NCBI GenBank assembly: GCA_013399895.1
Contig: VXBA01001826.1
Location: 3,512,236 to 3,576,235 of the forward strand
Direction: 5' to 3'
DNA length: 64,000 nucleotides
From: Serilophus lunatus
Taxonomy: Eukaryota; Chordata; Aves; Passeriformes; Eurylaimidae
Each line of letters opens with the position of its first letter. The stretch's first letter is position 1. Shown in pieces: positions 56,051 to 64,000 of this stretch. The notes below the pieces were generated by a model. That model was not told where the DNA came from. It saw only the letters and a program-made list of their open reading frames with translations, and did not search any database. The position numbers and the translations under genes were made by a program.

Positions 56051-56599
56051 ACCAGAGGAAAGCAGATGAGTAGCTGAACACCATAAAAATGTTGAGTTTT
56101 GGAAGGTTGAGTATGAACAGTCAATTCTCATCCCAAGGTGTGACAGATTCAAACTCAGGGTCTGTCTCAGGTTTGTGCTGGGACTGATTCTCAGCAGTGA
56201 TTTGGTTTATTTTCAAATTAATGTCCATTTTCCTCCATTCAAAACCAGTTACCTCACGTTTGGATGAGTGGTTTTGGGCTCAAACTGAAGGATTTCTGCT
56301 TTGAAGTGAAATGAAAATGAACTTCTGCCCTAAGTCCATCTAGTCTACCCCTGTTCTTGGAGTATTACAGGACCACCATCCTCAGAAACTGGAATTTCTC
56401 GTTTCCCATTGGGAGATTTGCCTTGGGAAACATCCTGAACAAGGTATAGGTGGGATTGTTTGGAAGACAGATGGAATTGGAACAGGCTGGCTGCCTGAGA
56501 TGGCTGGTACTGCCCTGAAGAGCAAAGGGCACCAGTTCTCAGGAGAAAGACGTGAATGTATTGTGCTTATCCCAATCCCAAACACAGTGTGGGCAGGGA

Positions 56600-57249
56600 A
56601 GGGATTGGGAGCAGCCCTGGGCAAGAGGACTTGGGGGTGCTGGTGGGTGAGGGGCTGGATATGCTCTGGGACACAGAAAGCCCCGTGCCCTGGGCTGATC
56701 CCACAGCGTGGGGAGCAGGGCAGGGGGGATTCTGTCCCTCTGTTCTGTGAGATCCCACCTGCAGTGCTGCCTCCAGCCCTGGAATCCCAATGTCAGAAAG
56801 GTGTGGAACTGCTGGAGCAGGTCCAGAGGAACCCACAGAGGTGCTCCAAGGGCTGGAGCTCCTCTGCTCTGGAGCCAGGCTGGGAGAGCTGGGGGTGCTC
56901 ACCTGGGGAAGGGAAGGATTCAGGGAGACCTTAGAGCCCCTTCTCATGCCTGAAGGGGCTCCAGGAGAGCTGCAGAGGGGCAAGGGATGGAGGGACAGGA
57001 CAAGGGGGAATGGCTTCCCACTGCCAGGGGACAGGGTTAGATGGGATATTGGGAAGGAATTGTTGCTGTGAGGGCAGTGAGGCCCTGGCACAGGTGCCCA
57101 GAGGAGCTGTGGCTGCCCCATCCCTGGGAGTGTCCAGGGCCAGGTTGGAGCAGCCTGGGATGGTGGGAGGTGTCCCTGCCCAGGGCAGGGGGTGGGACAA
57201 AATGATCTTTAAGGTCCCTCCCAACCCAGATCAGTCTGTAATGTCATGA
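56600..57249 (+). mobile_element. CR1 LINE, C-terminal ORF2 plus 3' UTR, tail B
   Basis: The longest copy here, about 650 bases. The left part corresponds to the end of ORF2 ('agaggacttgggggtgctgg' at 56614, then 'gtgagatcccacctgcagtg' at 56747). The right part is the 3' UTR with a tail B end at about 57205-57235 and a decayed octamer. The coding part has lost its frame through indels. Open frames on both strands across it are readings through the repeat. Confidence 0.92.
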
Positions 57250-58537
57250 GACACTGTGAGCAGCTATTCCCAGCTCTTCCCAGCTACTCAGGAGCTGCAG
57301 ATCCTGGTGGATTCAGGTTCCAGCACTGCACCAGCCACTGCTCCAGACAGGAGTTTTCTCCCAAGCTTGTTCATCAAGTGGTTTTGATGAAGAGCTCTCA
57401 GGGGTGTTCAGCTTCAAGCAATGTTTGAAATTCAATTTGTGCTGCTTGTGTGTGATTGGCCTGAGAAGTTGGAGGGTTCCTAAGAGTCACTTGGGGCTGT
57501 GATTGCAATAAGCAAAGCAGCACTTCCACACTGCCAGCCTGCAGCTGGGGAGGGAAACTTTCATTCCACACAGCACTGGGGGAAATTTGAGTAGCAGGGA
57601 CCATGAACCTCAGGGAAAGCTGGGGAAGAGGAAGGAAACAAACTACATAATTTGACTCTCACCTGGTTGTGCAATTAAACATTTTGTTTCAATTAGCTAC
57701 AGACAGGACTGCAAACATGTCTCAGAGTCCTTCAAATGTTTGCTAAGGACCTTCTTTAAAGTACCCCTTAATCAAATGCTCTTATCCTTGGGAATTGTTG
57801 GTGTATCTGGTTCCCCCTTTGCCCACCTCCTGGAGAAGCAGTTTAAAGGAAAAAAGTCTTCAGGAGAAGCCATGATTTTTGGAGCATTGTCACCTCCACT
57901 TTTAGAGCTGCTGGTTTCTATCTCTTCCAGCTTTTTCCAGATCCTGCCATAACTCGTCACAGCTGGGGCTGAGCCAGTGTAGGTTTTATCCTCTCAGAAG
58001 CTCTGGGCCTTTTGGTCACCCTTGACCCAGCCAAGGGCAGGCATGGGTCATCAGCCCCTGGTCCTTATGCTGAGCCTTGCTGCGTGGACTGTGCTACCCT
58101 GTCCCTGCTTAAGTGGGAGAAGGTGGCAAATACTGCTCAGAGTAGTAAGGCAGCCGTGTGTAAATCTGGCTGTTCACGTCCCAGTGGATAACTCCACGTC
58201 TGGGAGCCGTTTCTTGTCTCTGCTTCATTTCCCCATCTGTAAAAACAGTGTAATGGAAAAAACTCAGGCTCAAGTCTCTCAGGAGAGCATTTTCTCCTTG
58301 CTTTCCTGAATGCTTTGTGTGTGGGGTGCAGAGAGCACTCAGCCCATTCCAGGTGCCTGTGCAGTGCTGTGCCAAGAGCTGTCACAGAAGGAAGGGCTCA
58401 GGGAGCTGTTTGGAGCTGCAGTGCCATGGGCTGAGTCCACATTCTGCTCTGACTGTGCCTCGAGGAGCTTTTCTACCCCGGGGTGAATTAAAATGACTTT
58501 GGGTTTCAGTGTCCCCACCTGGTTGCATCCTGGTCAG
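57250..58537. other. noncoding sequence, nothing recognised
   Basis: About 1.3 kb. An AT-rich patch lies at 57645-57705. Nothing supports an exon. Confidence 0.5.
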
Positions 58538-58650
58538 GCCAGGTTGGGCAGGGCTTGGAACAACTTGGGCTTGTGGACCCTGCCCGTGGCAGAGCCTGGA
58601 ATGAGATGATCTTTAAAGTTCCTTCCCAAGCTATCCCATAACTTCCCTGT
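58538..58650 (+). mobile_element. CR1 LINE 3' fragment, tail B, diverged
   Basis: Sense copy from 'ccaggttgggcagggcttgg' to 'gatgatctttaaagttcctt' and a much-altered end at about 58650. It is short and old-looking. Confidence 0.8.
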
Positions 58651-60041
58651 GTGGCAGATGATTTTCTGTCTGACCTGGTGCTTCCCCTGTGGAAAGCAGC
58701 CTCTCTCACCCCTCAGCTTTCATTTTCTGGGATAAACAGTCCACCAACATGATTGATAGTTCCCATTGGTGCTTCCCAGCTGGTGCAGTGATGGAGCTGG
58801 ATCCGAGTCGAGTGGGTCTGCATCCCCATCTGCCTGCCTGGCCTTTTGCAAAAGCCTTCTGATCCCTTAGGATTTCTCCAAATGACATTTGGGATATGAG
58901 TGCCCCACTCCTGTGTCCAAGCTGCAGTTGGTGACTTGGGCACGTTCCATGTCCTGGCTCTGTCCATGGGAGCCCAGCTGGGTGTTTGGGGCTGGTGCCT
59001 CCAGTGCAGCCCCAGGGGCTCATTGTGCTGCTTGGCAGGTGAATATCTTTGCAGGAGATGAAATACCTGTTGGGACATGGTATTTTCCACATGTTCTTGC
59101 CCGAGTTCTGCCTTTTAGCCATGGCAAATCAGCCTGATGTTAAGCATTCTGCACTGCTCGTGAAGGTCCCAAAACTGAAGATGTCATTTGTTTCAGGTTA
59201 TCGGTCAGCTCTGGGAGCTACAGAGAAATCTGTCTCCGTCTCATATAACCCCATCCAAGCAGTGTTTTTTCCCCACTGTGTGAAATAACTCAGTGAATTT
59301 CTAATTACACAAATCTAATTAAAGGCTGGATGCAACGACTGTGCCTAATCGTGATGATACACCCATTTCATTACAGAAAAGGAATTGCTTGTGTACAACA
59401 ACCCACCCAATTTAGTGCAGAATTAATATCCCTCTGTCTGGCTGGAGTTGTGTGAGCTCTGGGTGGTGGGGGCATCCCTGGGAGGTCCTGTGGAGTCTCC
59501 TGTGGCTGCACTGGGAGCACTGGCTCCTTTGTGAGGGGGTTCTTAAGAGGTGTCTGTGATGATGGGGATGAGAAAAGACCCTCCCTCCCATCCAGCCAGA
59601 ACTCTGAGGGACCATGGTCTGTGCACCATGACCAAGCATCCAGGTGGCTGCTGAACTGGGATTTAGTGGGTTTGTGTCAAAGCTTAGTGATGACAGAGCA
59701 GCAGAGTCACCTTTCCTTCAGTTCCATACCAGCTGTGCCTGATCTGATGTGCTCTTGGAGAACAAAGTAGCACAAAAAAATTAATTTTCCTGAACTGAAG
59801 ATCTTTTCTTCCCTGGCTTTCAGCTCTGCACCAACACCTGGAGCCAACAGCATCTGTCTGATGGAAGCCTGATGGGTAAATCTCATTGGATTCTCTTTTC
59901 CCAGGAGGTGCCTCTGCCTCTGCAGTGAGAGAAAGGCCCATCAGCCCTGCAGTGAGCAGAGAGCTGCCTCCAGCCACGCTGGCCTGTGTCTGCTGCCTCA
60001 TGTCCTCTCAGTTGCTCCTTCCTTTTAGCTCTAATGCAGTG
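58651..60041. other. noncoding sequence, nothing recognised
   Basis: About 1.4 kb. The block 59030-59350 is AT-richer and begins after a CAG acceptor-like site at 59036-59038, but no donor follows in a consistent frame. Confidence 0.5.
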
Positions 60042-60170
60042 CCTGGAATCCCAGAATGGTTTGGCTTGGAAGGGACCTTCAAGATCATCCAGTTCTACCC
60101 CCCTGCCGTGGACAGGGACATCTTCCACTATCCCAGGTTGCTCCAAGCCCTGTCCAAACTAGCCTTGAAA
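60042..60170 (-). mobile_element. CR1 LINE 3' fragment, tail B, antisense
   Basis: 'cctggaatcccagaatggtt' at the left, running to 'ccctgtccaaactagccttg'. Truncated in the 3' UTR. Confidence 0.9.
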
Positions 60171-60690
60171 ATCAAGTGCCTGCTTATCCAAGAGCTTCAG
60201 CAGCATTCCTGTCAGAACTCAGAGCGGGACATGGACTTTAATCCATGCAGTTGAGTGGGAACAGCTGCACTTACAGGTCTGGAGTTTTCATATTTTTGCA
60301 GTAGTTTGTTGCTGAAATCACTCTTGCAGAAGAAACACTGGCATTATCCTTCCCTTACCTTGGAAGTTTGTCCTGCAGCATGAAGACTGTGCCCAATTTT
60401 CTGTCAGATGTCAGAGGGGAGTCAAACATGGAACAGAGGGAATAACAGCAGGGCAGTGAGGTTAAATAGAGAGATAATTGATTTTTCTCAGTGCTGGTCT
60501 CAGATGTAAATCCATTGTGGTTAATGAAGAAAGGCAAATGGAATTGAGGAGCCCTGTTTGGGAGGCTCAGCCTGGCACGTAGCCCATGCCAAAGGCTCCT
60601 GGTGGTGCTCCTGTGATGTTCCAGTGGCTGCATCTTGGTGTCACTGTTCTTGTTTCCAGCAGCTGAGTGAGCTCTGACAGCTCCAGTCAT
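60171..60690. other. noncoding sequence
   Basis: About 520 bases; nothing recognised. Confidence 0.5.
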
Positions 60691-60882
60691 GGCACAGGTT
60701 GCCCAAAGAAGCTGTGGCTGCCCCATCCCTGGAAGTGTCCAAGGCCAGGCTGGATGGAGGTCTGAGCAACCTGGGATGGTGGGAGGTGTCCCTGCTCAGG
60801 GCAGGGAATGGGACTGGGTAGTCTTGGAACACCATGGCCTTTGAGGTCTCTTCCGACTCAAAGCACTCTGGGATTCTGTGAT
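60691..60882 (+). mobile_element. CR1 LINE 3' fragment, intermediate tail
   Basis: Sense copy with tail B-type body ('gaagctgtggctgccccatc', 'gggatggtgggaggtgtccc'). Its end, 'cctttgaggtctcttccgac', is closer to tail C, followed by one octamer. It may represent a linking subfamily or an old divergent copy. Confidence 0.9.
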
Positions 60883-62466
60883 GGTCATATGATTTTAACT
60901 TGAAAACATGAAAACAAACCTCCCATCTTGTTTCTTTCTTGAAATACTTGGATGTGTGTGGATATTGGGCTTTGTATCTGATCTCCTGTAGTTATTTCAT
61001 GGACCACTGGTCCACAGCTCTGGTGGTGCTGCAGAGCCCCATGGGCTGGAGGCTGCACAGCCCTGAGCTTGCTGCAGCCCTGCATTTCTGCAATTCCCTG
61101 GGAAGCCCTCCAAAGCTGCATGGTCAGTAGTATCTTTGGGATGGGATGTCAAATATTAGTCACACAAACACTCTTGAGAGTTGGGCAAACATTAGCTCTG
61201 GAACCCAAATGAAATTCTGATATGGATCAGTGGATCCTGCCAGCCCTGCCCTGAGCTGAACTGGGGGGGAGGGGAAGTATTGGGCTTCAGCTCCAGGGGA
61301 ACAGAAGGAGAGGGGAGCCTCTGGATTGTCAGCATTTGTGTGGGGTGATACAAGGTGACTTTGCTAGAGATAGAGGCTCCAGCCACAACTTGGGACGTTC
61401 TCCCTGATGGAAGGGCTGTGTGGGCTCACAGGTCCTGGGATGGTGCAGCCCTGGGAGTTCTCCAGCATGAGCTGGGACCTCTTGGGGCAGAGCTCTCTTG
61501 GACCCCAGCAGGACCTGCTTCCCTGAGTGCTGTGGCACCCCCAGGGTTCCACAGAGGACACTTCACTGGGGGGTACAAGGTGTTGGCCTTGCCTGGGCTT
61601 CCAGCAGAGGTGGCCCAAGAGAAAGGGTTGACCTGGTGTCTTCCTCAGAGATACTTCACTGGTGGTTTCTCTCCTGCCGTTCTCAACCCCTGTGGGAAGA
61701 ACATGTGTGTCTACAGAAGGGGGTCTTGTGGGTCACCAGCAGGTCACCTGGCATCACTTCTGCCTGGCCATTGGTAAATCCTGGATGTCCTGGGGAACAG
61801 CCCCGTTCCCTGTCCATCCCTGGCTGGGGATACATTGCTCCTCACAGCTCATTCAGCCTTTTGTTGCTCATGGCCACGCCTCTGAAAGCTTCTGGAGGCC
61901 CCGGGGCTCAGGGTTTGCTGTTGTGGGTGATGCTGACAGTGAGCAGGGGGCTCCTGTTCCTGCTGCCCCCAACACCCTCCAGGCCCTGACATGACCTGGG
62001 AAAAGGAAAATTCTCAGGTGTTCCTGGGAAAAGGACTCTGCCAAGCAACTCTCCCCTGGATCTCATCCATACTCCATTTCTTGGGTGTCCTTGTGATTAT
62101 CCAGACTCTCTAAGAGCAAGATGGGAGCAAAATCAGGCTGAGAAAACCTTAATTTTATCACGGCTTTTACCAGCATTTTTCCCAAGCTTGGAGCTCTTTG
62201 AGAAGGAGAAGAGAAGAAAGCTCTACAGCCCACAGTTTCCATCCCATCCCAGTTAAACTTCAACTAAGGTCAGCTCTGGTAACCCCCACTATGCACTGGG
62301 ATGTACTGGTCTAACTGGTATACACTGTTCTACAGGCAGCAGGTGCTGCAGAGGAATTGGTCAGTGAGAGGCAGTGTCCCAGGGCAGCCAAATATTCCCT
62401 CAGGAATATTTGCATCTTCCTGCCATTTCACAGGGAAGGACTTTCCCTGGACTTCTAACTCTGGGC
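60883..62466. other. noncoding sequence, nothing recognised
   Basis: GC-rich patch at 61230-61990 with several open frames on both strands, none with protein features. No repeat family is seen. Confidence 0.5.
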
Positions 62467-62720
62467 TGTTGTGGTTTTAAGCCCAGCTGGAGATTAAGCC
62501 CCACATTGCTCAACTGTCCCTCTCTTCTCCCCACCCTGTTGGGATAAGAACAGTTTAATAACTGAAAGTAAAGTACAGTACTAATGGTAAATAATAATGA
62601 TAATAAAAACTGGAAAACCCAAGTGATGTTCAATGCAGTTGCTCACCATCCACTGACTGATGCCAGACCCCCCTTCCCAAACCCAAATCAGCCCCAAAAT
62701 GCCTGCAATACTGAGTTGGT
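62467..62720 (-). mobile_element. degraded avian ERV LTR fragment (solo)
   Basis: The left edge begins with the TGTTGTGG terminus typical of an abundant avian endogenous-retrovirus LTR family, probably ERV-L-like. An AT-rich stretch with AAT/GAT repeats at about 62588-62607 follows, and then a segment I know from the same LTR around 62618-62665. In this family the sense direction is leftward here. Only the 3' half of the LTR is recognisable, with many substitutions, and the right boundary is uncertain. No internal viral genes are present, so it is an old solo-LTR remnant without coding capacity. Confidence 0.6.
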
Positions 62721-63514
62721 GTCCTGACCTGTGACACTATGAAGGAAGAGCCAAATCCCACCTGTGGCAGGTGTCCAGGTCTGCAGCAGGACAGGAGCCC
62801 TGGGGAGGTTAGAGTGGGAACACTCTGGGAGGTGGAGACCTGCCCAATTCTGCACCAGGCTGGACATCACCCAACTCAGGCTGCTGGTAGAGCCTCTGGG
62901 AGACATTTCCACCTTGGATCCCACAAACTCTGGCCAGGCTGGAGTGGATCCTGAGCTCCCTGTTGTGGCAGCAAGGCAAGAGGCTTTACCAGATCCATGA
63001 TTTCCATCCCTGGCCATTTCCCTCTGCTCCTGCACGTTCCCCTGCTTTGTGCAGCAGCTGAAAATAATGGAAAGAAAGGTGTAGCCTGCTCTGGGGGAAG
63101 GGGAGAGGGAAGCTCTGTGTGTGAGGCAGAAACTGGATGCCTGCAGCTGGCAGGAGCGTGTCTGTCACACCAGCAGTGTGTGTGGAGCCCAGCTCTCCCT
63201 CTGGACAGGCACTGGCTACAGAAATAAACAGCCTCTGTTTTCGGGCACCCTCCCAATGCCTCTTGCTAGCCTTGACTTTTTGGCTTGTCTCTGTATTTTT
63301 AGCTGCAGGACACCCTGTCCCCAAAGCTGGAGAGAGCTGTGTTTTCTCATACCTTTCCTGGCGTGTGAAGCTCTCGCCCTTCCCTGCTCCCAGTTTAGCA
63401 AAGGGGGGGCAGCAGTGTGGCTTCTTCCTCTGGCACTCGAGGAGCTGAGCTGAGGACCTGGGATGTGAATATCCATTGGTTCTGGAGTTTATTTGTGGTT
63501 GTGCTGCCTGAGAT
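62721..63514. other. noncoding sequence, nothing recognised
   Basis: About 800 bases of GC-moderate sequence. The minus-strand open frame of 236 codons (62986-63696) runs from here into the next CR1 and shows no protein features. Confidence 0.45.
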
Positions 63515-63870
63515 GATTGTTTAGGGTGGAGAGAAGGAGCCCATGGGGGACCTTCTCTCTCTCCAGCTCCCTGACTGGAGGATGGAGCTGGGGTTAGTCT
63601 CTTCTCCCAAGCAACAGGATAAGAGGAAACTTGCTCCAGGGAAGGTTTAGACTGAATAATAGGGAAAATCTTTTTGTGGAAAGGGTGGTCAAGCACTGGA
63701 ACAGACTGCCCAGGGCAGTGGTGGGGTCACCATTCCTGGGAGTGCTCAAAAAACATGATGTGGATGTGGTGCTCAGGGACATGGTTCAGTGATGGGCTTG
63801 GCAGTGCTGGGTTAATGTTGGACTCAATTATCATAGAGGTCCTTTGCAACCTTAATGATTCTGTAATTCT
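63515..63870 (+). mobile_element. CR1 LINE 3' fragment, tail C
   Basis: Sense copy starting near 'agggtggagagaaggagccc', through 'gtctcttctcccaagcaaca', to a tail C end and octamers ATTCTGTA/ATTCTC at about 63858-63870. Confidence 0.92.
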
Positions 63871-63979
63871 CAGTGAGGTAAAAAAACCCCACACTTGATT
63901 ACATTCAGAAAATGCATTATTTCTTTGTGTTTTACTGAGAGGGGGATGAGTTTAGGAGTTTATTCTCTTTTATTTAAAA
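63871..63979. other. noncoding spacer
   Basis: About 110 AT-rich bases; nothing recognised. Confidence 0.5.
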
Positions 63980-64000
63980 TCACAGAATGATTTAGCACAA
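63980..64000 (-). mobile_element. start of an antisense CR1, cut by the window edge
   Basis: 'aatcacagaatgatttagc' matches the octamer end of antisense CR1 copies. Only about 20 bases are inside the window, so the call depends on sequence beyond it. Confidence 0.5.

Larger units (their letters stand above)
53268..56599. other. noncoding sequence, repeat-poor
   Basis: Over 3.3 kb without recognisable mobile elements. It holds the TAATTACC cluster (53858-53898), a (CAA)n run at about 55596-55612 and an AT-rich region at 55860-56060 with a perfect hairpin. No exon is supported. Confidence 0.5.

Noticed and set aside
56567..57121. 184-codon minus-strand open frame.
   Set aside because: Antisense of the long CR1 copy at 56600-57249.
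59039..59140. Open segment after a GGCAG acceptor-like site.
   Set aside because: Ends in a stop without donor or polyadenylation signal; not distinguishable from chance.
62986..63696. 236-codon minus-strand open frame.
   Set aside because: Partly antisense of the CR1 at 63515-63870 and otherwise featureless.

Overview
The window looks like nuclear DNA of a bird, most likely a songbird. The evidence is about 33 copies of the CR1 (chicken repeat 1) LINE, most of them short 5'-truncated 3' ends carrying the avian tail patterns, plus one fragment of an avian endogenous-retrovirus LTR and one vertebrate-type CpG island. Nothing bacterial, viral-genomic or organellar is present. No complete protein-coding gene, tRNA, rRNA or known microRNA could be recognised. 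Almost all long open frames are either readings through CR1 copies or stop-poor readings of the GC-rich island.

Layout. 1-26.8 kb: noncoding DNA, probably intergenic or intronic, with ten CR1 segments, a 19-bp minisatellite at 10.0 kb and AT-rich islands at 4.2, 6.8 and 14.1-14.5 kb. 27.1-28.5 kb: the only clear CpG island. It contains GC boxes, two strong splice-donor sites on the plus strand (27323 and 27969), a 34-35 bp GC-rich minisatellite and a 36-base assembly gap. I read it as the promoter and noncoding first exon(s) of a gene running rightwards, possibly with divergent transcription to the left. 28.5-64 kb: sequence with the look of a long first intron. It holds 22 more CR1 copies (mostly antisense to the presumed gene), several isolated exon-like segments (29.4, 31.4, 32.98, 33.7 and 49.6 kb) that I cannot link into a transcript, a triplet of TAATTACC sites at 53.9 kb and an ERV LTR fragment at 62.5 kb.

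CR1 copies fall into three groups by their 3' tail as read in the element's sense direction. Tail A ends in GTGGGTCCCTTCC-type sequence. Tail B ends in TTTAAGGTCCCTTCC. Tail C ends in TTAGAGGTCTTTTCC. These letters are used below; they are my own labels, not database subfamilies.

I did not find an undescribed biological system. The items most worth a second look are the unannotated CpG-island promoter with its minisatellite beside the gap, a CR1 tail embedded in that island, an inverted composite CR1 at 11.8-12.3 kb, the array of TGACCT half-sites at 10.0 kb and the TAATTACC cluster at 53.9 kb.
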